NCBI RefSeq assembly: GCF_000002995.4
Contig: NW_025062479.1
Location: 15,434,721 to 15,498,720 of the forward strand
DNA from: Brugia malayi
Lineage: Eukaryota; Nematoda; Chromadorea; Rhabditida; Onchocercidae
DNA length: 64,000 nucleotides
Direction of reading: 5' to 3'
How positions within the stretch are numbered: the stretch's first letter is position 1; the number at the start of each line of letters is the position of its first letter. Shown here piece by piece: positions 1 to 13,500 of this stretch. Made by a program: the position numbers and the translations under genes. A model generated the notes under the pieces. It was not told the DNA's origin. It was given only the letters and a program-made list of their open reading frames with translations, and searched no databases.

Positions 1-3000
1 TCTCTCAATCATGTTGGGTGGTTTTATTATTAGTCATTTTTGTTACAAACCAAGAGTAAAACAATTTTATCACTTTTCATATAAAAAACTTTGACTTTTC
101 ATATTATTTATCCTTTTTTATAATAATTTACACTCGTTTTTTGTACAACATTAGTAATATGTCGAATTATTTAAGCAATTGCATGAACTGTTTGCCTGAT
201 ACTGTGGCATTCGAATACAATTTGAATCCTCTCTGAGGATTTGTTGTTATCTTAAGGTCAGCTCTTAAACTTCTATCTCTCTAATCCTTTTTCAAGCAGG
301 TCTGCAGCTTTTTTAAGGAATTTAGCTGAAATATTCTGCATTTAGCAAAAGCATTGTGTGCTATTCAAAATTGCTTGAAGCCTGATACTTGTATTCGGCA
401 CTTCTCGGATTACGTTTTTCAAGCGTCTGAATTAACCAAAACTTGTTTAGACTAGTTCTTTGAAGTATTCATATATAGCATTTTATAATGTTAGGTATTT
501 TTTTTTTTTAATTTATTCTTTTTAAATTTTTTTATAAGGATTTGCGGTGCTTCGTAAAAGATGATCTCAGTGATACATTGATACTTTATTTTTGTTTTGA
601 TAATTTGAATGTGTATGGATATTATTTGTATTGTATTGCATTTAATGGAATAAAATGTGTATTGCTATATTTTAGGAACATAGTATTTTCGAAAGCTGAA
701 TGCGTCCTTTCATTGGGAATGGTGAGAATGATAATATCTGTGTAATTTTGAAAGTGTGTCACTTAGTTGTTTCAAGGTCGTTTCAAAGTCATCTTCCAAA
801 ACTTGGATAATATAAAGAATTAACTGACTTTCATGAATTGGAATTAACGAAACACTACAAGAAATAATACAGAACTTGTTATGATCTAATCTTAGTTTTA
901 TGAGATAAAACTAGGTGATGTCTTGATGTGGAATCGGTCAAACTTTGCAATAATCTACAAATTATGTTAACTAATCTGATTACTGCATACTATTATTATT
1001 TTACATTTGATTATGGTAAAAACGATTCCCAACCAATTCGATACATAATTATAGATATTCCGAATCTAATTGTTATTATTTTCAGTGTAATAATTACAGC
1101 GATTAAAGCGATTGAAACCATTATAGATGTCATTAATAAATAAAAATGAAAAAACTAAAAAGTAAATCTTCGAAGATTCGATATTTTCAATTCATCAAAA
1201 ATTCATTTGCAACTTTTTTGTGTTAACTTTCCTTTTAAACCACATATTTTAATACATACAGATACTTAGTCTTTTTAAACTTCTGTAATAAGATGGCTGC
1301 TTCATGGATTTACTGATTTTATTGGCTTATAAAATTCAAAATGATTCAACCTTTTACAGTTTTAAATTTCTCTATGAGCATAGATACATATACATTATTT
1401 GCTTGATCAGAAATTATTTTCCTCTTATTTTTTCTTTTTCTTTTGAAAAAATCATTTAAAAAAAGCAAGCAAAAATCGCTTCTATTTAGCTGTCTTTAAA
1501 AAAATTAAACTAAAGTTTTTTTATGATTTTCAACTAAATCTAACCAATTCATTAATCAAACTTTTCCAATTTTTTCGAATGATTCATCAATTAATTGAAT
1601 TCAGAAATCTGTTCATTTTTAATTACAATCCATTTCATCATTAGCGTGACCTTTTCACAACAAATTTTTGTTTGACATTTATTTACTTGTATAGCAGAAA
1701 AACCTAAATTTCACTGCTTCAAATAAATAAAATATGCAAATCATATTTTCTTTCAGCAATTTATTTTCAATAATATCTTCCTTATCATTATCACTACTAT
1801 CTCTGTGGTGAGTATTAGTGAAAAAAATTAAATTACTTTTATTATTATGATAAGAAATTTTCGTATTACTTATTTTAAATCACTATTGAAATTAATGTAA
1901 TAAGTAATGATAATGAGAATAAGTGAAGATATAAATATATTCTGCAGAAAATTTTAAGTGATAAATATTAATATGGCATAGTACATAAAAAGAAGAAATA
2001 TAAAAAGCGCATTGATATTACAATCATATCATTACAACCATAAATATTGTTAATGATAACAATGATCATTTCATTTAATTAGGTGAAGGGGAAATTTTAA
2101 ACTAATTGCTCAATTTCAACCGAACTATTACTAATCATATAGTTTACTGCTATTTCTTATACTTTTTATAAGTTATTAATGTATTTTTTTCTTTTTTTTT
2201 AAAAATTATATATATAAATTAGTTCCATTTTCTCCCTCTTTATATATGCTCATAATAACATAAAATTAATGATATTCAATTTTTCTCTCTTTTCTGTCAT
2301 TGTTATCATTCTGATGTAGTGTTTATGATCATTCTTGTTATTCCATCAATTTTTTTTTTTTTTTTTATTTCTATGTACCAAGCATAATACACTAAGCTTT
2401 TGTTATAGGTAACTATAGATTAGAGAAGTACATCGTTTTTATAAATTTATGATTTCCGAAAGAAAAAAAAATACCAAAATAATAAAATTTTTCACTTAAT
2501 CTTTTATTTTGAAAAAAAAGAGAGAAATAAAACTAATTCATGTATAAATAGAATTTAGAAATTAAGATTTAAATAAGTATGAATGAAACATATATGGCTA
2601 AAAATTATTTATAAAATATCAAGCATTCAGTAAATTGAATAATTTTGCTAATGCATTTAGTAATTATCTGACTACCTGCTTGGTTACAGTAATTGAAGAT
2701 GTATACAGATTCTAAATTACTGTTTACAAAGTTTAACATTATTTTTCACAAATATTGAAATTATGAAATGAACTAGTTCATAACATCGAATGTGATTTCC
2801 TTAATGAGTTTGAAGAATTCGATAGCATTATTCATCACTTAATTATTACCGTTCACAAAACCCATTAATAACAAAAATTTTTTCTTTTTCCAAAATTAAA
2901 ATGCAAGATAAAATAACCTTTTAGGAATATAATATGAATAGAGTGATAATATATGAGAATGGATGTGATAACATAGAATAAATAATAAAGAGAATATCCA

Positions 3001-3250
3001 ATTCCGATTTCGCATTAAAATTTTGCATTATCATAATTCATATTTTGATTGAGAATATATGAAAATGAAAGTTAAAAATAAAGATGACAAATAAATTTCA
3101 ATGATAGCAGAAAAAAAACTTTTGAAATTTCTCAAAAAAATACCATAAAATTCCTTCATTAATTGGAAAAAAAAGTTAAAAATCAACATAAATTAATCAA
3201 TTAAAGCCTTAATGTATATTTATATACACATTGAAAATAATTTGCTGATT
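1..3250. other. AT-rich non-coding flank, no supported gene
   Basis: The first ~1.1 kb is less T-run-rich than the rest and has short open frames (542-745, 928-1143) with no recognisable domain. The second ends just after an acceptor-like TTTTCAG (about 1083-1088) and an AATAAA near 1135, so a terminal exon of an upstream gene cannot be excluded. From 1.2 to 3.2 kb there are only AT-rich tracts. A splice-like block at 1757-1807 (TTTCAG before, GTGAGT after) has no good frame toward the receptor gene. Confidence 0.5.
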
Positions 3251-3550
3251 CACGTGTATCATTTTATACGTTTTGGAAATAAACGGGGCAGGGAGGAAGA
3301 GGTGGGGAAAAATGAAAAAAGGAATGAATTGCCTTATCGGTGTAATCAAAATTGGTGCGGAATTTGATTCCGCTCGCGCTGGTCTTTCTTGGTAAAGCAG
3401 TTTTGACGATGGGAGTGGAAAAAATAATAGTTGCGCTCATTTTTATTCCCATCTATGAGGAGGGATGGGGAGATTGGGAGAGCGGAAGAGCGGGTAAGCA
3501 AAGTGGGCAACGGGGCGGGGGGTTGAAGGTGGAAAACATTAGTTCATTTT
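3250..3550. promoter_or_regulatory. GC-rich island upstream of receptor gene (possible 5' end/promoter)
   Basis: This ~300 bp stretch is strikingly GC-rich against its surroundings. It contains CpGs, G-runs such as GGGGCAGGGAGG and CGGGGCGGGG, and a CACGTG-containing E-box-like site near 3251. It lies 5.7 kb upstream of the first certain exon of the nuclear receptor. A promoter or first-exon region is the natural reading, but no transcript evidence is available. A minus-strand frame across it (3264-3452) looks incidental. Confidence 0.4.
3409..3493 (+). CDS. Candidate first coding exon of the nuclear receptor gene
   Basis: An ATG at 3409 opens 28 codons plus one base and runs into a strong donor (GCGG|GTAAGC at 3494). 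The overhang is phase 1, as required by the receptor exon at 9172, which begins with two bases; the joined codon would be GAT (Asp). The predicted N-terminus is MGVEKIIVALIFIPIY followed by acidic and Trp residues, ending SGRA. A hydrophobic stretch there is unusual for a receptor N-terminus, and the implied intron is 5.7 kb. The call rests on phase and splice signal only. An alternative start region is 7674-7831. Confidence 0.3.
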
Positions 3551-3645
3551 GTTGTCATCGATTTAAAAAAAGAAATAGAATTTACTCTTTCCCCCTCTAT
3601 TCTCCTCTTCGTTATGTTTCTCTAATTAATTTATTGGTAATAATG

Positions 3646-3760
3646 CTATTTATTATTATTATTATTATTATTAGTGTTTATTAATAATAATACTATTTAT
3701 TATTGCTATTATTATTATTGTTATTAATTATCACTATTAATTATTATATTATTTTTCAAA
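3646..3760. repeat. (ATT)n-rich microsatellite
   Basis: Repeated ATT/TTA triplets with interruptions, immediately after the GC-rich island. Confidence 0.8.
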
Positions 3761-6700
3761 TTGTGTTATTATTATTGCTGTATACTATATCAATTCATGC
3801 GTACATCCTACCATTATCAACATGATAAATATTAAATGCTGACTCTTTAAACAACATTTTGTGAACAAATGTTACCTGTGGAATTTAATTTTGTTATCAA
3901 CAACGTATATATATGTTCACGAGCGATGTTTGCTATTCCTTGCTGAACAGTTTTCTTTTTCTCTTTTTTCATTCGATATTTTTTTCTTATTTTTTTAAAA
4001 ATATATTTCCACCGGGAGAAATATTTCCCTCATGTAAGCTATATTTTGGCATCTGGTATCTTTTTTTAAGTATATAAAACATATGGAATTTTGCATATAT
4101 CTATGATATTTTACTTTAAATTAGATTTTTTGTTTGTTTTCGTTTTTCTAACATATTACAGTTTATCGAAATTATATTATATTTTAACTGTAGATTACAT
4201 GACTAATATTTTTGCAGTAATTTTATTTGCAGTACACAAATGGCATTAAGATTAAACTCTTCTTTTTGTGATATTTTCTTTTTAATCATTAACAATAACT
4301 GTCCGTTATTGATATGAAATTCATTGAAATAAGTGTTATATTAAAATTGTTATGTTAATAATGATCAGTTTGACGATCTATGAAATTTGCTAAGGGACAG
4401 TGATTAGTGTGATTGATAATGACAATGATAACAACCCATTTTTTTTCTTTTTGTCTTGCTTTATTGAACAAATAATTTTAGTGAATGAATAGTAGCAGTA
4501 AATCCATTAATGAGAGAAAGAAAAGAAAAGAAAAAAAAATCAACGATGGAATGTTTTTTATTTAATCAACAAAAAATATCCAATCTAATCATCATTTTCT
4601 CTTCTCTTACGCTTTCTTTCATTTTTTTTCTTAGTTCCTTTGCAATAATTATAAATTGATTTCTCGCAAAATATATACCTAAAATTTCAGTTGTTCTATC
4701 AAATTAATTCTTTTTCCTTTTTTTTTCTTCTCTCTTTTCGAAAATGTATTCATCAGTTTGTCATCTTCCGGTTCTTTCTTTCTTTTTTTTTTTTGTGATG
4801 AAAAAAAAAAAGACGAACGAAAGAAAATTACTTATCGTTTAATTTATTTTGTAATCATTACAGTTAATTTTCAACACATCCAATTAATTTTTTTAATATT
4901 TAGAAAAGAGAGAACTTTATTTGGAAATTCATTTTTTGTAATATATTTCTTATTTAATTTAGTAATTCTTTTAGTCTTTTCTTTATTTCTACTTTCAGTG
5001 AACTTTACTCTTTAATTAATTAGATTATGTACTTCTGCACCATTATCATGTCTTCAGAGTATATTGATCATAAAATATTTTAATTGTTATTAACTGAATT
5101 GAAATGCATCGTACGAATTTTTGTTATTAAATAATATTGTTTATTAAATATTATTATTAAATTAATCTATGATTTACAATGATTTTTTAATAATATCAAA
5201 TATCAAAATATCAAAAAATTTTTAATAATAATTTTTTAATAATATCAAAAAATGTTATGAAATCTTGACAATGATAAGATAAAAAAACTTACAAATTAAT
5301 GAAAAAATCAAATTTTGTGCTATCACTAAAACATATAGTTTTTATCTACATTTTTGCATTTTTATTTAAGAAGAAAAAAAGATGATTATCACATTAATCA
5401 TTTAAAAAATGATTATCACATTAATGCTCAAATCTAAATATAATCAAAATTAACACACTGATAAAGATAATTTCAAATGTAAAGAAAAATTATTCAACAA
5501 TCTTTTTTTTATCTATAACAAACAGAAAATGCAGTTAAACTTTGATCATTATTAAGTCATCATAACATTATTGTTATTTTTTTCACTTATTTTACAAATT
5601 TTATATCCTTAAGAAAATATATTATAATGGTATTCTGAAATATTTTTAAAATTAAAAATTTTAATTTTGAAAAAATGGATTTCCTCCTTCTCTTCTAAAA
5701 TTTTTTTATGTTTTACTTTTCCTTTTTTTTTTTTTTTTTAACTTTATTGCAGTAGAAAAATTAAATGGATTATAAAGAGATTTTGATTATTTCTAACAAT
5801 TATATATATAATTTATTTAATTAGTTAAACAGTTAATCTGTTTTTGTTAAAACTTTTGAAAAAAAAAAATTTTCAGTTTAGAAAATGAGAAAGGATAGAG
5901 AATTTTATGTGTTCCATAATTATCAGTCATTTCTCAGCTTTGTTTCATTCTCCGATAATTCAAAAATTTTCTCAATTCGTTAACAGTTGTTTGTGTGCAA
6001 TTCTCAATCACTTCGCATTAATTTTGTTTTTACGATGTTCCTTTTTTCATTTCTCAATTCTCTTTTTTTTTTTTTTTTTTTTTTATTATTGGCAAAAAAG
6101 AACCTAAAACAAGCTAGAAAAAAGATTGAAAATTTAGTATTTCTTGAAATACTCAAAAAAAAATGATTATTTGATAATATGAATGATTGAATCGAATGAA
6201 ATTGAACAGAATGAAAGAAAAACTGAAATTAACTTTTTCATCTTTTTTTTTGAAATAACATAAATTAGTTTTGCTGTATTTAAAAGTCTTAAAAGGAAAA
6301 AAAAGTCACTTATGTTTCAGAATTTGTTGATTTAGAATTTGATTTCATTTGGTGATTTGCTCAATTTAAATTAAACTTTTTTATAAAATTTCTCGTTGTT
6401 TTTTATTTTTCTTTAAGGGAAATTGGAGATAAATAATCATAAAGCAGCACAAAGTAATATTAGAACAAGTAATTTAATAATAAGCAGAAATTAATTATAG
6501 TATTAGAAATTTGAGTAAAAAAATGAAATAAATTTGAAATAAAGGAATGTTTCATTCCTGAAATCAATATTCGGTACTAATTTTGTCTTCGCTTTTTTTC
6601 ATTTTCGAAGCAATTTGCTTAATTGTTATGCGTGACTTTTACAATAGCATTTTTTTTCATTTTGAGATTTCAGGTTCTCTAAATACCTGATTAGGTTTTA

Positions 6701-7249
6701 CAATGTCTACCGTATGTTGACAATTCATCCATTTTATGCTTAATAAAATAAAATTATGAAAAAAAGCAAGTACAATTACTTTTTTAATGAAAACGAAAAA
6801 TTAGTTAACATTAATTTAATTATGAACTGATGTGCATTATTAAACCATTTTTATTATTTTTTATTGTTAGTATCTTTTAGCACCTATTTTCAATACCTTT
6901 TTTCATTTTAGTTAATTCTATTAATTTTTTTATTAAATTTCATTGAAAAATGATGCCAAATTTTTTTCAGCATTAATAAATCGTTTTTGCAAGCTGAATA
7001 TTAAATTTTTGCGAAGTGAATATTAAAATTCTTGTGTACAACATCAATAGCATTGGGGAATCTTTTTTCTTCCTTAATAAAAAGAAAATTTACAATTGTT
7101 TTATTTCAATTAAAAAAATATTATTGAACCAATGGTTGTAATTATTATCAAAATTTTATTTCACAGCAGTTAAATAATCATTTAATACGACAAATGGTTT
7201 ACGCGGTATTCATTATAATTAACATTGACGTAATATTGGTGATAGTTAT

Positions 7250-7253
<4 letters not shown>

Positions 7254-7291
<38 letters not shown>
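7254..7291. repeat. (AT)n dinucleotide array
   Basis: An uninterrupted AT repeat of 38 bases in non-coding DNA. Confidence 0.95.
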
Positions 7292-7294
<3 letters not shown>

Positions 7295-7673
7295 ATAGAA
7301 TAAATAATGAAAAGTGTGGAATAATTATGATAATGGGAATAAAAAATGAATGATTGTTTGCAGTATATTAAATAAATAAAATTGCGAAAAAAAAAAAAAA
7401 AAAAACGAAATAAATTTTAGGTAGTAATTTGCAACAAAATTTTTTGAAAAATTATAAAGTACGAAAACATCTGTAATTTCATATGGTATTGATATGGTAT
7501 AGAATTTTTTTTTTTTAAAACGATGAAATTATCAGAAATAATAATTAATGGAAGCTATTTTAATTTTGTGAAATTTATGATTTTAATGTTATTACTAATT
7601 ATTGTGAAGAAATTTGAATTATCTTTTCTTTTTTATCTGCAATTTTTAGGACCATATTCGTGTGAAATTATAG

Positions 7674-7831
7674 CAGCTACAACTTTTGATTTCTTTAAAA
7701 AAAAGGATAAAAAAAGATAAGGGAAAGACTGGAAGAAAATTCGCGATATCCCGGATGCATCAAATGTTGAAAGCTGAAAGTACCGTGAAGGATATTGATG
7801 ACATTGAAAAAAGTTCATTTTTATCTTTCTA
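7674..7831 (+). other. Unassigned open frame, possible alternative first exon of the receptor
   Basis: Preceded by a TAG acceptor-like site, this frame stays open for about 52 codons. It includes GKTGRKFAISRMHQMLKAES, which is more balanced in composition than its AT-rich surroundings. An internal ATG (MHQMLKAE) followed by A|GTACCG gives a phase-1 donor that would fit the receptor exon at 9172, and GTACCG is also the donor used after exon 12870-13001. About 50 open codons is common by chance here, so this is weak. Confidence 0.2.
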
Positions 7832-9171
7832 ATTGATAATTTAACTTTTTCGCAGAAATCTTTCCAATAGCTCGGTTAAATAGTCCTTATCATAATAAGT
7901 AGTTATCAGTGGTTAATTATGCTTAATCTATTAACTACATAACTAATTTTGCATAGTTCAATATTAATCTTATCACCATGATACTGGACGAAAAATGATA
8001 AATTATGCTGATTCGGCAGTTATATTATCATACACAATACTATAAATCTTATCATTACACTTGATAATGGATGGTAAATTATTATGCTAAACTAGTTGAA
8101 TGTATTTTTAGTTTTATCACTTTTATTTTTCGTGATTGTCTACCTCTAACTTTTAGTTCAAAAAATTATTTTATCAATTGAAATTACTACTGTAGTTATG
8201 CCGATTAATAAATTAGCAATTACTGGGTGCCTTTCATGTTTTTTCTGCCTTCACAATGAAAGGCCAAGGTTGAATTGAATAATTTAATTTGCAAAGTTTG
8301 ATTACAAAGCGTAACTGTCGCATAATTATTCATTCATTTAATTAATATGTAGATAGCATAATTCGTTAATTATTAAATACATTTTATCTTTTAAAAAAAA
8401 TATAAATATAACCATGGATAAATTTGATCACTTAATCAGTTTTATAATTTGGTTTTAAGAAAACAAGGAAAAATTAAAACTGTTGTGACGAAATTATAAT
8501 TATTGATGAAATTATTTCAAATTATCGATGAACATTTGTAAAAAAATAACATCAGAATATTATAAGTTGAGAAAGAAAAACTATCAAACATTTCAGCAAT
8601 TCTTTTTTAATAAACGTCTTATTACTAAAACTATTGATAGAATTATTTAAAGTCTGAATCTTTTTCACCGATAATTAGAAATGAATTGATTGAACTCTGT
8701 CCAAATACTTTCTCTTTATTTTAGTACAATAACAATAACAGTTGTAAAATCATGTATTAATAATAATTAATAAATAAATGACGAAAACAGGAGGGAAAAT
8801 ATTACGGAATAATTTACGATTATAAAAATTAAGTTTATAAAATAGTAAACTAGCAATTAACTAATGGTATCGAAAATAGTACTGGTAGAAGAATAAATGA
8901 AAGTAATATTAATAAATGATAATGATAATTGATCATATATATAATTTAGTTGAAAGAAAACGAAATTGTGAGTTATTATTATTGAGGTATAATTAAGAAT
9001 TATGAAAATAAGTGATGAAAAAAAAAGATGAAACAAATGGTAACTATTATTAACCATAATAATAATAATGGCTATTATCAATGTTATCAACAATAACAGT
9101 AATCATAAGAATAATGATAACAGCAAATAAGTTAAAAGAAATAAATAATGATTATTAATCATTATTTCTAG

Positions 9172-9258
9172 ATAGCAATAATGATTTATTATGTACAGTG
9201 TGTGGTGATCAAGCAACAGGTCGACATTATGGAACGATTGCATGTAATGGTTGTAAAG
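9172..9258 (+). CDS. Receptor exon: first zinc finger
   Basis: The acceptor is TTTCTAG and the donor AAAG|GTATAT. It encodes [16 protein letters not shown] and IACNGCK, holding all four Cys of zinc finger 1. It starts with two bases of a codon and ends with one, so the intron falls just before the GFF of the recognition helix, a position common in receptor genes. Confidence 0.95.
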
Positions 9259-10525
9259 GTATATTATATTATTAATTAAAAAATTTAATCAATTTGAAAT
9301 TTAGGAAGGAAAGCTACTTCCGTAATTTTTATTCTCTAACATTTTGTATTTTTTTACTATCACTTATCATTAATTGAACATTTAATAATGTATTGGCAGA
9401 AAGAACATGCTCCATCTTTTTTTTTTTCATTTTCTTTTTTTCTACTAATAAAAATAAAATTGTGACCTTTTCGTGTACAAAACTTCATCAGTTAAACTCA
9501 GTAAAAATTATCCATCTCCATCAATTTTTGAGAATAGCAAATTTGAGCATTCACTAGTTTGAACTACCTAGTTTTCAAAATGATCTATTTTGCAAATATT
9601 TCCAAATATTACAAATATTATTTGCTTTTTAATTCTAATTTCATGATAATAATAAAAATTAATTGATAGGAATAGAAATAATATTCATATTAATTAAGTG
9701 AAACGTAAAACTTGTAATTTAGCTCAATTAAACAACTTTTTTTTGAAAGCATTTTTGTTGTTATTGCAGGTTTCTTCAGACGCACTATTCGACGTGGTTA
9801 TAGATATACGTGTCGTTTCAGTAGTAATTGCAATATTGATAAACGTAAGTTTCCATTTACGTAAGGAACTTTTTCGTGCATAATTTTATTTCCTTTTAAA
9901 AATTTGATATAAAATATTTTTTTAAATATTTTTATATAATATGAAATGCTCTTTTCATTTCTTTATTTATTCATTCATCAGCTTATATATACAAGGAAAT
10001 TAAATTAATTATTTTTTTTCCTTTTGAACAATATGTTGTATTATTGTTTCCATTGTTAACTTCACTAAATTAAATTTTCAGAAAAAAATTACAATAATTT
10101 TTTGTTTTTTTGCATGTTATAAGAGGTATATTTACTGGTAAATAATAAATTTGAAAAAAGTATGATAATTATATACCTATAATCAACTATTATAAACCAA
10201 TACTTCTTTAATTTGTTTATCTAAAAAAAAAAAAAACAACGAAATTTTAAGACAAAAAAAAAATTAACCAGAGGAAAAATGATAAGTTTATTAACACATT
10301 TAAAAAAGAAATAAGAAAGAATTACAAAAATTGTAATGTATATGGTTAAATATATGGTTTCTTTTTTCTTCTTTTTTTTTTTTATTTTTCAAATTTATCA
10401 TTTTTTTCGAGAACAGTTGCGCATCACAACTGTGTCGCATATGTTTTTTTTTTTTTTCTTTTCCATTAATTTTATTTATGGAGTCATTTCATTAAACGTG
10501 ATTTGTGAATTACCCCCCCCCCCCC

Positions 10526-10563
<38 letters not shown>

Positions 10564-13500
10564 AGAGTTTTACCTTTTCGAAATACACTTTCTTCGTAAT
10601 TATTTCAAAATTAAATTTTTCTTCTGCATTTTTGAAATTACTTTCTCTTTCTATTTTAAGAGTGTAAAAATTAAAAAATTATTCTGTTAATTTAAAAAAG
10701 ATTGACTGAATTATTTTTTTTTGGAAGAAAGATCAATTTTCTAGATAATCGAGCAGTTTGTCGTTCATGTCGTTATATGCGTTGCATAAATGCTGGAATG
10801 AAAATAGATGGTAAGCTAATCAAAGTAATTTCATAAATTATGCAAGTAGGTTTTTGATTATCACTTATCATTGATAATAAACTGAATAATGTTGTAAGCA
10901 TAAATTATAACTCGAAGGTTGCTAATTTTTTTAACTTTGATGTTTAGTTATTCTAATTTAGATTAATAAGTAAGAATTATTTAATAGTTTGATATTGATA
11001 GTAAATGAATTATTCCTAGTGAAAAAAAAAGCAATAGGTGAACTAATTATACTTTTTTGATATTTAATTATTTGTGATTAATTATGAAGATTATACTAAT
11101 TGAGAATTAAAAAAAGAAAAACGAATGGTGATAAAAAATAAAAGAAATATTTAATTTTCAATTAAAGAGGCAAACTAAAATTATAGACATGGAAAAAGAA
11201 AAAAATATGTATGTCAAGTACTTTTTAATTAGCGCAAATTTTTTCTTTTGTAATTAAGAAAAAGTCATAAAATTTTTTGTAATTCCAGTGAGTATTTCAA
11301 TATAAATCTTGTCTATTATTCTAATATTTATAATATTTAATAATGCTTATATAATTCTAGTGAGTATTTCAATATAAATATCATTTAAATATCTCAGTGT
11401 TGTTTCAGTGCGATTATTTAATATTTTAAATTCATTCGTTGATAAATATTGTTTCAATAAATAAATATTAATATTTATTATTAGTAATTTCAGGCACTAT
11501 TACTATTATTTACTCATTCCAATTGATAATCCAAATAACCTCCTAACCAGGAACTATTCATATTCAAAAAGCCCATCAGTTGTTAACTATTAGTTGTTGA
11601 AATAACACTTACTAATTTAATTAGAATGACATCTGAATCGAAATTAATTAAAGAAATTAGCAATAATCAAATTATTTGATAAATGTTTCTAAATTTAAGC
11701 ATATGAGTGATTTTAAATTTGATTCATGTGAAATTAGCACTTTAAAATTATGCTGTATTAAATCGTTATTAGTACTTTGCTGTGTCTATTTTTGATATTA
11801 AGTCACTCAATAAAGTTTAGACTTCAGGCTTCAAACTTTATAATAATCTATTAATTAAAATTATGCTGTATTAAATCTTTTGAATTAATTGCATCACTTT
11901 TTTTTTCAGCAGTACAAAATGAGCGTGATGTGATCGGTAGGCGCAATCGTACTCCATCAACTTCATCACCTACGACAAGTGTTACCGCTGCTGCAGCACA
12001 AAGTACTACCAGCAATGGATTATCAAATATAAAGTTAGAACAAGCCAAAACAACCAATCGTAAACATTCTTCTCCCAGTGGGTATGAAAATTCTTGTTCT
12101 ACTTTCAATAAAATTTAAATAATAATTTCAACTTTGTTAAATGAATAACTTTAGCATCATATTTAAGCAATTATTTGATAAATGATTAATCATCATAAGT
12201 TAGCATAAGCGAGCAATTTACAAATTATATGTCAGCATTTTTACGACATTAATAATTAGTTTCAACCTATCACTTGTCGAATGATTACTTGATAAATGAT
12301 TATTCATCATAAGTTACCATTAATTTCAACTTATCATTTATCGAGTAATTACTTGATAAATAATTATTTATTATAAATTAGCATAATATTTAGACATTTT
12401 ATGGTTTCTTCAACAACTTCGTCTTCATCTTCATCATCGGCTTCAACGTTATCGTCATGGGATACACCACGATCATTGCTGGAAAGTCTTCTTCTATCTG
12501 AAAAAAAAATGCAAAGTTTGAGAGAAACGATTATGAAACAAACCGAAGTTCCATTATGGACAAAAAATCAGTTGGTAAGCAAAGAAAAAAGGAACAAAAG
12601 TTCAAAAATAAAGAGTTTATTTAAAATTATTTTTAAATATCTAATTATAAGAATTTTTTGACGATCAAAAATATTTTCAAAAATTTAAATAAAAAATTGT
12701 TAATTATAATACACAATATTTTTAATCACTTTAGTATTTTGCATTAACTTTATAACGATCATAATTTTTTTTTTGATTAATATAATTTCTGAGATGATTA
12801 GCATTATTATTTTTTTAACTAAAATATTTTCATTTTTCATTTTCGATAATTTATAATGCAAATTTACAGTATGGAAAGAATGATGCTGGCCGTACAGCAA
12901 CTATTAGGGATATTTATACGAGTATTCATAGTCAATTATTACTTGTAATTGAATGGGCCAAAACATTATCGCCATTTGCAGCACTTTCAACCGATGATCA
13001 GGTACCGGTTTTCATTTCTTTTTTGTACGACAACGGAATGATATGTTGTATTATCTGTGAATAATGGGATAATAGTAAGTAGTATTAATTTGAAAAAATA
13101 ACATAATTCAGAGCTTTTTGATGATTATCAATTAAATAAATCTGAGAAAAACCAATAATTTATATTATAAATTTTAATCATAATGTGATAAGCATATTAT
13201 GAGAAATGATTTATGTTAAAATGAATTTGATGAAAATTCTAAAAAGAATTCGATTAAAATAAGTAAAATAATTTATCTTCAATCAATACTTTATTTTCTA
13301 TCCAAATGCTGTTGGAAAATGTAATAAAGTTGTAAGAATAGAAAAAAAAAAGAATAATAATGATAATGATTATATCAGCATCTAATAATTATTATTTATA
13401 AGACATTTGTGATAACTATTACCTTTCAATAATTTTTAATCAATGAAAAGAAATATACATTATTAATTTTTATAAGTAAATATATATTATTTCACTTAAA

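Larger units (their letters stand above)
3760..9171. other. AT-rich stretch before the receptor DNA-binding exons (probable first intron)
   Basis: No gene was recognised. It contains poly-T/poly-A runs, a duplicated block at 5186-5250 (TTTTTTAATAATATCAAA twice), a short direct repeat at 5382-5425 (GATTATCACATTAAT twice) and the AT array at 7254. One unassigned open frame lies at 7674-7831. If the exon at 3409-3493 is real, this is intron 1. Confidence 0.5.

Noticed and set aside
1757..1807. Exon-like block with TTTCAG before and GTGAGT after
   Set aside because: The frame needed to join the receptor exon at 9172 contains a TAA, and no ATG lies in the other frames.
10336..10690. Overlapping frames with poly-Phe, poly-Pro and poly-Lys
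   Set aside because: They are translations of the poly-T, C14 and A36 runs in a receptor intron.
11851..12108. 85-codon minus-strand frame
   Set aside because: It is antisense to the receptor hinge exon 11910-12081, which is fixed in phase with both neighbours.
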